A stretch of DNA of 64,000 bases. It comes from Haemaphysalis longicornis. Taxonomy: Eukaryota > Arthropoda > Arachnida > Ixodida > Ixodidae. Made by a program: the position numbers and the translations under genes. The stretch is taken from positions 91,977,767-92,041,766 of the forward strand of contig CM023453.1 in the NCBI GenBank assembly GCA_013339765.2, given 5' to 3'. Positions 54,235 through 64,000 of the stretch are shown in pieces. Numbering within the stretch: the first letter of the stretch is position 1; every line of letters begins with the position of its first letter. Below the pieces are notes generated by a model that had not been told where the DNA came from, did no database searches, and saw only the letters and a list, made by a program, of their open reading frames with translations.

Positions 54235-54740
54235 CTTATACCAGCATGTACTTATTTATTTTATTGCGTCGTTTCGCCCCAGGGCATAAGTAACAAGGAA
54301 ATAACGAACAGAACAGTACAGAAGTTCGACACATAAAAAAAGAAAACAAAAAAATGATGCGGGGCCCTACAGTAAACTATACAGCACAGTTTCCAAAATT
54401 ATTTCCAAGAGTTTTTTGTAAAGGGGCCTTGTGTCCACCGATTAATATCGGGAGGGTGGCCTGGACGCTGTCCTGAGGCCCCCATCTGTTGAGCTCGAGC
54501 AGGTTGAAGCCCTGGACACGTCCCTGGCAAGTGTTCCAATGTCGCCTCAGCAACAGGGGCAGGGCAGTAGGGGCAGTTCAGGGTGGGATCCGCAAGGCTA
54601 GAAGTACACGTTGCTCGCACAGCAGGAGCCAGTATGACGCCCAGGCGGATTCTCCGAAGCACGACCCCTTCAGGGCAGAGTAAGCCGCCAGGAAGGTCAA
54701 ACCGACGCTGAGGGAGAAGGGCACGCGTTGAACGCCGAAG
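54235..54740 (-). mobile_element. LINE 3' end (second LINE, CCHC C-terminus)
   Basis: Minus frame: LCPEGVVLRRIRLGVILAPA, then CPYCPAPVAEATLEHLPGTC (C-X2-C-X10-H-X4-C), TWTQ-like end and a stop at 54399, then a 3' UTR ending ATAAAATAAATAAG at about 54245. It corresponds to the last part of a LINE ORF2. It adjoins the 3' end of the next LINE, which may have inserted into or next to it. Confidence 0.75.
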
Positions 54741-54989
54741 AGAGAGACAGAGAGAGAGAGATGACTTTATTTGATGCCCGAGATGGGTTGTGAAGGGTAG
54801 ACGACTTGGACGGTCTCCCTCCCTCATCCGTCAACCAGGATTCCTTGGATCCTCGCGGCGGCTTCGGCCATCCGGACTGCGGTCAGTTGTGCCTCTGGTG
54901 TGGAGCTGAGCAGAACAGTCTCCCATTGTTCTGCAGTCTTAATTGAATATCTTTTTTAATGAGTAGGGTGTCCTCCAGTGACAGCTGGA

Positions 54990-55500
54990 GATATGGGAGC
55001 GGGTACACCACTTACTGCGAATGAGTGGCCGAGTCCGCGAGAGCATGAGTGGTCGTGCTCCCGCGAACAGGGCACGGGAATGATTGCAGTATCTTGTGCA
55101 CCTCACATGTAACGCCCAGTGTACTGTTTACGCGCCGGAGCTCTCGAGCAGATTGGGTGGAATGCGTGTGTAATACCAAGCATGGTGGTGGGTCAGCGCA
55201 GAGCTCAGAAGCTAAAGCGCTCAGACCATCACGAATGGCAACCATCTCCGCCAACACAGAAGGAAGTATCGCCGCCGTGAAATACGTGCACGTCTGGTTG
55301 ATGGATGGCACAGTGGGGCAGACAAGGCTTGTGTGGAGGATGCCGTCGGCTACCCCTGCGTCAACATGCGCCTCGAACCCCTCTGGCGAGTCAAGAGTGA
55401 GTGGTGGGTTGGCCGGGTTAACTTGATGGTGAAGGCTTTTTATGCACCCTAGAGGCCGGTTGTCCGTAGCCTGAGGTCGCTGCCATGGAGGTGGTTCCGC
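54990..55500 (-). pseudogene. LINE RNase H domain, altered catalytic residue
   Basis: FEAHVDAGVADGIL supplies the first Asp, SVLAEMVAIRDGLSAL the Glu helix and LHTHSTQSARELRRV the third strand. In active relatives that strand reads x-T-D-S; here the Asp is His. The domain runs to THALADSATHSQ at 55012. The final peptide of ORF2 (QLSLEDTLLI, then MAEAAARIQG-like sequence in another frame) follows at 54840-54990. Confidence 0.75.
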
Positions 55501-55566
55501 TGAGCGAGGTAACAGAGGCGAAGCAGGATCATGGTAGTGTGCAAGTGCTGCTGCGGCGGGAATTGA

Positions 55567-57032
55567 TTAAATTTTTAAACGACGTACCGCTCGACGCTGG
55601 TTTACCATTTCACCCAGCGTGCTCAGTTGCGCCTCGGTTTGAAGTGTCGGTATAGAGGTCATGCGAGGGAGTCCGGTGATTACTCGCATTGCTTCTCTAT
55701 TTGCAGTTTCTACGCGATTCCAGTCGCGCAAGGTAAGTTGTTGAAACTGGGCTTGGTAAATGAGTCGAGGCTGGAAGATAGCAAGCACTAGAGTACGCAT
55801 GACTGGAGAGCAGGCACCCCCTGACTTCTGGCCGATTCGGCGGAACAAGTGTAGCATACTGGTGGCCTTTTGTCGAGTGGAGCGGACGCATGAGGAAGCC
55901 GATCTAGCTGCACTCCTTTCCAGCCCTAGTATACGCATATGATCGGCGGCGGCAAGTTTTTCACCATTCAAAAACAGGGATATCGGTGTCTGTGACAGTC
56001 GTTCTTCGCCTTTACGATTTGCGATAGATATGTAAGTAATTTTTGATGGGGACAGCTTCAGGCCAACAAGTGATTTGTTGTGCACTGACCACACAGTGAT
56101 ATCGCCCGCATAGACGAGGAAGAACGTGTCCGGTATGCTATTTAGCTGCCACGCCAAGGGTAATAGGGCCACGTTGAACAGTACAGGAGACAATACGGAG
56201 GCCTGAGGCACGCCTCCCTCCGAAACAATGTGCCCCACGCGTTCCCTGCCTATGCGTATCGAGAACAAGCGGTTGGGAAAGAAGGAATTCCCAAATTAGC
56301 ATGCTGCTGGTGGAAGGCGGAGTCTCTGCAGTATACGGATTATAGCAGAGTGGCTCACATTATCATACACCTTTTCAACGTCCATGGCCAAGATCGTGCG
56401 GATCTTACGTGACCTGCCACATGGAATCACCATAGTTGACAGATGGTCCAGGATATGTTCTGTTCCTAGGTGTGGAAAAAACCCAATCTGAGCTGGGTGA
56501 TACCATCCGTATCGTCCAGTCGCCAGGAAAGACGCGTGGCGAGCATTCGTTCCAGCAGCTTGCAAAGTGTTAGTATCAGTGTGATGGGACGGAGGTTACT
56601 CAACGAGTCTGGGGGCTTACCAGGTTGCGGAATAGGTACCACTTCGGCGTGTTTCAAGGTGAGGGGAATGTCGCCAGACGCCCAGATGGCGTTGAGCCAG
56701 TCGAGCACCCACTGCAGATTGGGACCGTCTATGTTCTTAAACAGTTCATTCGTTACACCGTCTGGGCCTGGCGCTGTGCGCAGTTTCGCCTTGTAAATAG
56801 CTGCAAGGAACTCAGCCATGGTGAATGCAGCCTGTATCCTGTCAAGGTCATCCTGTCTTGGGTGCGCCCCAGCCTCTGGTGGAAGAGTAGGCAAGGTGTC
56901 AAATGCTGGAGGAGCTTGGTTGTACTTGGGAAAGAAGTGCTTGGCCACTTCTGGAGCAAACTGGCTCGGAGTACGTCCAGCGGCAAGGCGTGCCGTGGCT
57001 GCCGGGTCTTGGTGGCGACCACTACACTCCAT
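55567..57032 (-). pseudogene. LINE reverse transcriptase, catalytic YADD changed to YAGD
   Basis: Motifs in minus-strand order across three frames: TAPGPDGVTNELFKN, PIPQPGKPPDSLSNLRPITL, CKLLERMLATRL, ILAMDVEKVYDNVSHS (first catalytic Asp), IVSEGGVPQASVLSPVLFN (normally GVPQGS) and FFLVYAGDITVWSVH, where the active-site Y-A-D-D reads Y-A-G-D. Then LKLSPSKITYISI and MRILGLE. The loss of a catalytic Asp means that this copy could not polymerise even with its frame intact. Confidence 0.88.
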
Positions 57033-57193
57033 ACGACGAAACGTGCGCCAGACAGACGTGCTGTTAGAAGATAGGCCTAGTGAGGCAGACCAGTCGAACC
57101 ACCGTTGATGGGATAGTTATTTTTTTACGACGGGGCGCGCGACTGCAGTGGGGTCGGTGCAATGAAGTTCTTAAATCTGGATTTCTAGGCTGT

Positions 57194-58230
57194 TTACTGG
57201 CCGCCAGTGTTCTGCTGTGCGTCGACCTTCCACAGGTATAGGAGATGTAGGTCATGTACAGGCCTTTTCTCTTCTAACCCATTTAGTTCGGGTGGCATCC
57301 CCGAGGAGCGGCACATAGCACACGCAGCCGGAACCGAGGTTTCTTCACAGACGTACGTATTCAGGGCCCTTTCCGAAACAAGTCCCTCTCTGACGAAGCA
57401 CTGGCATCTGTTTGGGCACTTTATATCCGAAGCCAAACCAAGGCGAATGGGATAGTGGTCACTTCCCCAGCAGTCCGGTTCCCGGTCCCAAGACACAGCC
57501 CGCGCTCCATGCCACCACGAAAGGTCGGGGGAATATGAAGGGCTCCGCGGATGCTCATGTCGACCGGTTGGGGTGTCCACAGGATTGAGGAGAGCGAAAT
57601 GCACATCGGTCACGCGTCCAACACTATCGCTCATCGGGCGCTAGAGAAGGGATATCCCCATGTCGGGTGCGGTGCATTGAAATATCCACCGACCAGCACA
57701 GTGGGAGTGTGGATCCGCGCGTAGGAGATGCTGAATCCAGCCTAGTCGCAACGCAGGAGAACTCCCGCTGTGCGGGCACACGTACAGGACACTAGTATTA
57801 CCTTAATGTGAGGCAAGCTCACCAACACGGCCACTACTTCCTGCCAGTCATTGCACTATGGTTCTAGGTTAACCTGAGTCTGGGGGTAACAGCTGGCGAA
57901 ATATACTGTGGCCTTGCCGGGTGGCTCAGATACAGCACTGCACCGACGATCCGGAATAGTAGGTGATGCATATGCGTTGAATCCAGGCACATTCGGAAGA
58001 GATCTTGTTTCTTGAGGGAGCAAGGCCCAAGCGGGGAGCTTTCCGATAAGTATACGGTAGCGAAGCTCCTCCACCTTGCTTACGAGTCCTCTGCAGTTCC
58101 ACTGAATCACACACTTGTCATTCGGAATCATTGAATCGATGGAAGGAGTGCCAACAACACCGATGACAGATGTTGCAGTTGTTGTGCCACGAAAATGAGG
58201 AGCTCGATCGCAGATAGCTTGGCAGATCAC
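57194..58230 (-). pseudogene. LINE endonuclease (EEP family), broken
   Basis: The domain begins CVIQWNCRGLVSKVEELRY (metal-site Asn) and PAWALLPQETRSL (metal-site Glu; Gln before Glu-Thr as usual) in the frame starting near 58110. After damage it resumes in the 57634-57194 frame with RSPSYSPDLSWWHGARAVSW and PDCWGSDHYPIRLGL, the terminal SDH block. The middle portion with the GDFNAHH-type motif is not readable. Confidence 0.8.
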
Positions 58231-58239
58231 GGTGGCGCA

Positions 58240-59485
58240 AGTGAGGCAGCCGTAGCCGGAGCAGAAGAGCGATTATCAGCTGTCGCTGACCGTTGAGATG
58301 AGCGAATGAGCAAAGTTCTTCGTCGGCAAAGACGCAAGGCTTCTTCCTGAAGCGTATTGAGACGCTTTTCGACTGCTTTCAGCTCCACTGAAGCTTGCAG
58401 TGCCGGCCCATGCAGATATTCCTTACGATTCCGTCGTGTCTATCCCCGCTTGAGTACTTCCTTATACGTAAGGGTGTATTCGGACTCAATCTGCAGGCTT
58501 AACGAAGGAAACGTCTCCCATCGGTGGTGTCAAAACCGCCTATCGGTTAGACGTCGAAACCCCACCATCGGACCGTCTTGCTGCCTCGCTTTGCTGTCGC
58601 GGGTATTCTGGCGACTAGACTCATTAGATTTGCGCTTTATGGGGCACTCCTTCGACGTAACATCATGGTCGTCTTTTTTTGCATATGCCACATTTATATT
58701 TGAGAGCCTCTTGCTAATTTTCCTTGTGTTGTTCACGCTGCGGGAATAAGGAACGCTGATGGCCGGGCCGGAAACACCAGTAGCAATAAACCAGGTCTGA
58801 TTTGTACGGGCGGAATCGCAGGATACCACCGTTATATGTGATGTGAGCTGGAGCAGATGCCGGGCCCTGAAGGGTGACTAGTCATGTTCGGCCACCACCC
58901 ATGTATCGGGCTTGCAAGATCTTGTGAGACGTGAATGTGAGCGTAGCCGCGAGGGTTTCTGGTGACTCGTCCGGGTCGACGCCAAAACCTACATACCTGC
59001 GAAGGTTGGGGCCCGAAATCAGGTATGCTTGAACCGCCACTGCAATACGTGAAGGTAGGAAGGAAGGGACGGTGAAGGGCAAAACCTTGAAATCCATTGG
59101 TTTGGAGGCTGGAACCCAGAGTGGCTTGAAGGACCTTGTTGGGTATAGTCATCACGTTGAAGCACTCTCGTGGTTTAATCGCTACTTTGTACAGCGGTGA
59201 TACCCCGAGTGCCACCACATGCACTGCAGATGCACTGTCACGTTTACGTACAAATATGTCCTGAGTCGATATAGCAGGACATGCCAATGGTGGTTCTCAC
59301 GCTCGCCTCTTAGAGCCAATCGGACCAACATCACCTGTTACGGTAGTTGGTTGTTCCTCCATCGGATCCGGTGCAACAGGATGTCCAACGGCAGTCGTTT
59401 CTGGCTCCACACTGCCGCGTTGCAACGTCGCGTCCATGCAGAGCGAGCGTAGCCCGGGTGTTGACATAGCAACCGCGGCGCGCAT
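58240..59485 (-). pseudogene. LINE ORF1 (gag-like), broken
   Basis: A plausible start is MRAAVAMSTPGLRS at 59485. Later, in another frame, comes VAVQAYLISGPNLRRYVGFG, DPDESPETLAATLTF and MGGGRT, followed by LVYCYWCFRPGHQ and YKCGICKKRRP, which look like decayed zinc knuckles. A helical segment KAVEKRLNTLQEEALRL follows near 58340-58390. ORF1 proteins of such elements bind RNA through these knuckles. At least four frameshifts or stops interrupt it. Confidence 0.6.
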
Positions 59486-59490
59486 AGCTC

Positions 59491-60739
59491 TAGGGCCGGC
59501 TGTGCCCGCGGACGCTAGGCCTACTCGGTGACAATGCGAAGAACGACTACGTGTCGCACTCTTGGCTTGGCTTGCCTAGCCCCTCCCCCCGAATATAGTC
59601 AGTCAGCCACATTTCGTCTCCTTGTTCGTGTGCACGTGCATGGCACGTGTTGCCTGGTGCTGGGAATTTCCAATTCGGCCGCAATGTGTTCATGTAGACG
59701 GTGTAACGCCAAGCAAATGTGTCGCTTTTCGCTGTAGTAAATTTTGGTGTTTATATTGACAGTGTTACGATTAATTTAACATCAAGTCATGTGAAAATAG
59801 ATACCTGTGATGCCGCGAGAGGAATTTCATCGTAAGCAAAGCTCCGGGGTGAGTGATCTTACGAACTGAAGAGACTGTATAGTGGGATAAATGAAGGACT
59901 TTTTTTCGTGACCAAGAATACGTTTCTAAACTACCCTGCACCACATAGGCATTGCAGCGTACAGAGAAGTGCAGATAATTGGCCGCGGTGATGTGACAAA
60001 GATAATTTTTCGCGAACTGAGAACACTTACAAAGAAGTACCTGAGCGGACTTGGAAAACTTCTTTTATTATTGCATTTTGTGCGACCGTACTCTTTGTTT
60101 TATTAAGAGTGCATTTTTTTATTTTAGCCGTCGCACTTGCAGGTTTGTGCGTTAAGTATTTAGTATAATAAACGACTTCTGAGTGCCTTCTTTCCTGTGA
60201 ACTACCCAGAACCTGTAGGTATGTATGTCTCGGCGGGCGTCCGCTCAAAACGTGCCGCGTAGTGTGGCTGTCGAGCGAGCAACGTATGCGTGAGCCAAAG
60301 TGTTGGAATGCGTGTGCGGTGTGTTTCCATCGGCGTATGTGAACAACCAGTTACTGGTGGCGAAGTGGCGTACATAGCAATGCAATGCAATGAATTATGC
60401 AATGAATTCGACGAATAAACCCCTTGGTTTTACTTTTCTTGAATGTCTGTGTTTAAGACTTTTGTGAATTAAAACTGCTGAAGTGTTTGCAATCGCCACC
60501 TTGCACTCTCCCTTTATCGCTGTGGTGTTCACGGAGAATTTATTACAGAATGCCGCTAGGCACACAACCTAAGAAGTACCACAGGCGAAGTTCTAGAGAT
60601 CCGCAAGACTATATCCAGGCATGCCGTCTTGCTCGTAATTTCTAATTGGCTGCTGCTGTCGCTGTGTTTCAAATAGCGGTTGCTGTGATTCTCTTCTGGC
60701 TGTAGCCCATGCAAAAATATCGTATCGTCGGCTATTGAA
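59491..60739. other. No recognisable gene
   Basis: AT-rich with a few polyadenylation-like signals; AATAAA-like motifs near 60410. Nothing recognised. Confidence 0.35.
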
Positions 60740-61145
60740 AATCCTTTAAATGGTTGTCTTTAGCTATTTGGCTCAATTAGCTATAGGCGTTTCTATGGCT
60801 GTCTTTGGCGATTTGTATTGACCTTCCTGTGGGTGTCGGTAGCTTCTTCTATAGCCATAGAGATGTCGACAAGAAGAGCTAAAGACAGCCATAAAACCCT
60901 CCATAGAAGAAGCAAAGACACCCTTAGGTATGTCGATACGAATAGCTAGAAACAACTATACAACTGGCTATAAAAAGCTAAATTCACTTATAGAAATGTC
61001 GATACGAATAGCTAAAGACAGCAGTACAACCGGCTATATAAGAAGCTAAAGACATCCATAGCAATGTCGATACCAATAGCTAAAGACAGCCATACAACCG
61101 GCTATAGAAGAAGCTACAGACACCCATAGGAATGCGGATACTATA
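60740..61145. repeat. 67-bp tandem satellite with an inverted arm
   Basis: Units on the plus strand: ATGTCGATACGAATAGCTAA, AGACAGCCATACAACCGGCT, ATAGAAGAAGCTA, AGACACCCATAGG; the ATGTCGATA anchor lies near 60863, 60930, 60996, 61063 and (as ATGCGGATA) 61130. The segment 60740-60853 holds the same unit in reverse complement, so the array folds back on itself around 60853. Confidence 0.85.
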
Positions 61146-62839
61146 GTTTATGACAGGGTAAGAGTGCAGCCGGAGCTCTTCCCACAAGCGTTGTGTGGCC
61201 GCTACCTGACTTTCCGCGGTTAGAAAAAATAGTGCGTAGTATTGCAGCTGTTTATGCCAATGATCACTAATATGAGCGGCTGACAGTATAACCATTTGAT
61301 TATGAAGTCATTGATATATGTTTCATTCCCAAGAATGAATGATTTTCACAGGAAAAAGAAAAAGTCGTCATCATTGAAAACTGGCTTAGGAGAAAAAGAA
61401 TTACTCAAACAAATGTTATTCTTGGTACAAACTATTTCGGGTGTATTTTGTATTTACACTGAGGCTATCTGTGATTGTTTTACTGTTAGACAACAGAAAT
61501 AAACATATAAACAACTCGCATGCGATTTTTGGGTCTGAATAGTTTGAATTTCGATCGCTGCACATTGCTTAGCCGTCGTGTGCTTTCAAACCCCTCTATA
61601 TCTGCTTGGAGAAACGTAATCAACATAATGGTCGTCGTTATATTTCGTCGGGCTGGTTGCAGTCCGACTATTTTTTCTCTTTGCGTGTGTACTCATTGTC
61701 AGAAAATGTATCCGCACAATATCTTCCATAGCCATCATCATTGGTAAATCAAGCGTCGTAAACGCAGGGTGGAAGAAAGGGGCGGTTCGTCACCGCAATG
61801 GCAGGATGCAGTGCACGGACTGTGTAAGACCAGTGTGAAAAGGAAACCAGCGGCGAAAATTCGTCGGTGCCTTTCAGAAATCGGCCGTGATATCAACGGG
61901 CCATGTTTTGTTCTATGCGACCGTTTCCAACGTAAAGACGCCCTGCAAACACTTATCGTGGTGACGCGCGTTAACGGTAGGTCGCGATGTCGCATAAGGT
62001 GTCCTGCCTTGCAAAATCAGCTGTAGGTGCGATTAAACAAGCGTTATATTATTTCGCTTAAACGAGACGACAACACCGTATGGCGCAAGCAGAGAATTGC
62101 GGGATGTGAAACGTTACAAGTCTAATCATAGCTACTTCACAAGACACGAGAGTGGCGAGACACCCACTCTACGTCACTTGGTTAAATTGGCCGTATACGG
62201 TAACATGCTTTCAATCCAGATGACGATTTCCGAGGTGTTTACCGGCGATGTAATAAAACAGCTGCCGCCGTTTCTTTAGTGTCATATCGCCGACTCTCAG
62301 TGTACAGGGGAATGATAAGGCAGAGAACCCTGACTCGCAGTGAAAATTGATAGAAAACCACCCTTAAGCACTAGCAGCCGCCTAAAAAATTACTATTCCG
62401 AGATTTTATAGAAACAAATGAATAGTGACCTACAAATGCATCCTTTTGAAGTTCTACTTTCCACGTTGTGCTACAATAAACTTTCATTGGCTTTAGACTG
62501 ATATGCAGCAGCCTACCGTGAAGATATTTTTATTGCTGATAAGGCTTTTGAACTAGCATACATAAAGAAAATATGCGGTTCAACATGTAGTTCCTTTGCG
62601 GCCATGTCAAGCTTTCGTGGAAGCATTTTCATTTCTGATAATTTTCCTGAAGCCAATAATCTTCCCCTATGTACACCAAACAGTGACGTCGAACGCTGAC
62701 TGCCCCACACGAAACTTGAACGAACAGCTATACAAGTGCATCCAATTCTTACTGCACCGATATAGACAACTACCTTCAACAGGCCCAATATTATGAGTAT
62801 AAACATGACATCTAAGGGACTTGTTTAAAAATGCGCCGG
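61146..62839. other. No recognisable gene
   Basis: The plus frame 61769-62026 (85 codons, basic) has a mildly coding look but no family motif. The remainder is AT-rich. Confidence 0.3.
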
Positions 62840-63740
62840 CATCTCCATGCAAGCATTTCCATTTTGTCCACTTCTGCAACCAGTCAGAGCACCGAACTAG
62901 AACAGGGAGATGAAATATTTATTTATCACTTCCTCTCGTCAAGGTGTCATAGGCTGCTGCATAAGCATTTTATATTCTTACCACACTTTCCAGCCAGCAG
63001 CAGCAAAGTGGCACACTGAAAGTCCGACGTTGAATCCATTTTGATTTGCTGCATCAGTGTTTTGAATGCCTAATGCAGCTTTAAAGCCAAAAGCAACAGT
63101 GTGTGCGCGAGAAGCAGCGACTTCACAGCGTGAAGGTGTGGCATGAATTCATTCTAACGTACTACATAAGCATCTTCAACTCTCACCACAACTTCATGAC
63201 CAACATCACAGCCTAATGGCTAGGTATAAACCCATTTCACTGTACTACATAAGCATCTTCAAATCTCACCGCAACTTCATGGCAAGAAGCTACGATGTGT
63301 GCATAAACAGCAGCGACATCAGAGCATGAAGGCCTGGCATAACCACATTCCAACGTATTTTATTAGAGCTTTCACTTCTCACCATAGCTTTCTAGTCAGA
63401 AGCAACAGTTCAACCTTGCGAAGGAGTCACATATAATCTTGAAGAAGTCACACAAAACCATTGCGACCTGCTGAGCAATTTTTTCCAATATCTATTGCAT
63501 CTGTACAGCCAGAAGCAACGTAGTGTGCTCAAAAAGCAGCGACATGACACTCTGAACGCCTGAAGTTAATCCATTTTGATATGCGGCATCGCTGTCTTCT
63601 ATTCTTTCTGCAGCTGTATAACCAGAAGCAACAGTGCATGCTTGAAAACTGTGAACATAGCATTCTGAAGGGGCGACATAACCCATTTCTACCTGATACA
63701 CAAGTGTTTGCAATTATTACTGCAGCTCTTCGACCTGAAC
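62840..63740. repeat. Degenerate 113-bp tandem satellite
   Basis: Unit landmarks: CCATTTTGATTTGCTGCAT, AAGCATTTTC, CTCACCACAACTTC, CCAGAAGCAACAGTGTGTGC, AAGCAGCGACATCACA, GAAGG. The GCTGCATAAGC anchor or its variants lie near 62956, 63048, 63161, 63244, 63356, 63468, 63583 and 63695. Periods are mostly 112-115 with two shorter units (92 and 83). Divergence between units is high. Confidence 0.75.
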
Positions 63741-64000
63741 CACCTTCATTCTCTGTTTGAAGGCTCTCGAACTCTTGTCACAGTTGCTGGAACAATAAAA
63801 ATTATCTAAAAGTGGGAAGCGGTGTTGAATGTAAATAAACGTATGCTCAATGGGAAGACGCTCAAACATATCTTCCACTGTGTAAAATAATAACGGTCTA
63901 TCACGACCGAGACACTGGAAATCTGAACGTCTGCCAATACACTATGTAACCCCTTTGTTGAAACTTAAACTGTACAAGCACGAGAATGCAATCATTAAAC
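63741..64000. other. No recognisable gene
   Basis: Nothing recognised up to the window end. Confidence 0.35.

Larger units (their letters stand above)
54741..59490 (-). mobile_element. Two-ORF LINE with RNase H, nearly full length, inactivated
   Basis: Read from 59490 down: a gag-like ORF1 with zinc-knuckle remains, endonuclease, reverse transcriptase, RNase H, a last ORF2 peptide and a tail AATAAAGTCATC followed by CT repeats (54741-54765). RNase H followed directly by the terminal peptide, with the usual CCHC segment missing, points to an internal deletion near 54990. Endonuclease plus RNase H places it among I/Jockey-type LINEs; the precise clade is not assigned. Confidence 0.85.

Noticed and set aside
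55049..55426. Plus-strand frame of 125 codons, and others at 56470-57108
   Set aside because: Antisense shadows of the minus-strand LINE ORF2.

Overview
This window is eukaryotic, repeat-rich DNA. It most resembles the genome of a hard tick (Ixodidae) or a related chelicerate. That is an inference from the mix of repeats: many decayed non-LTR retrotransposons with GA-, ATC- or GGA-rich tails, Penelope-like elements with a GIY-YIG domain, a Ty3/Gypsy pol, a BEL/Pao trace, tRNA-derived SINEs, TA- and TTAA-target DNA transposons, and one intronless TRAF-like (MATH-domain) gene. There are no bacterial operons, phage genes, CRISPR arrays or rRNA genes, and I found no convincing functional tRNA.

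Layout. 0.2-3.8 kb is a nearly complete but broken LINE (endonuclease, reverse transcriptase, CCHC) on the plus strand, bordered by inverted copies of a short repeat. 3.9-10.8 kb has no recognisable gene; it holds a run of perfect GTCGG/CCGAC hairpins near 6.1 kb and two retroelement traces near 9.2-9.6 kb. 10.8-14.7 kb holds a TA-flanked DNA transposon, a 450-bp inverted repeat with traces of coding conservation, and a BEL/Pao reverse transcriptase fragment. 15.1-16.6 kb is a tandem satellite whose period rises from about 133 to 155 bp. 19-19.8 kb is a second copy of the first LINE family. 22.5-23.4 kb is a pogo/Tigger-like transposon. 25.7 and 26.8-27.3 kb are microsatellites, the second serving as the tail of a tRNA-derived SINE. 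28.5-29.6 kb is an RTE-type LINE fragment with an 11-bp target-site duplication.

29.9-33.2 kb is a minus-strand Ty3/Gypsy pol interrupted by a 450-bp TA-target element. 33.2-35 kb holds three LINE 3' ends. 35.1-42.4 kb is a Penelope-like cluster: two inverted copies around a 1.7-kb block of almost pure homopolymer runs (probably failed consensus), twin tRNA SINEs, a LINE fragment, a 168-bp duplication, a 73-bp-arm hairpin and five (TA)n tracts. 42.5-44.3 kb is dense in ACACCC/GGGTGT words. 44.9-46.1 kb is the TRAF-like gene, broken by one frameshift. 47.8-49.1 kb is a 122-bp satellite. 49.1-50.8 kb is a TTAA element carrying a SINE. 52-53 kb has two weak candidate exons. 54.2-59.5 kb is one LINE 3' end plus a near full-length two-ORF LINE, both minus strand. 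60.7-61.1 and 62.8-63.7 kb are two more satellites.

The genes do not form a pathway. Apart from the TRAF-like gene, everything recognisable is a mobile element or its relic, mostly inactivated. The least explained features are the several dense clusters in which one short word and its reverse complement recur at irregular spacing, and the inverted Penelope pair with its unreadable centre.
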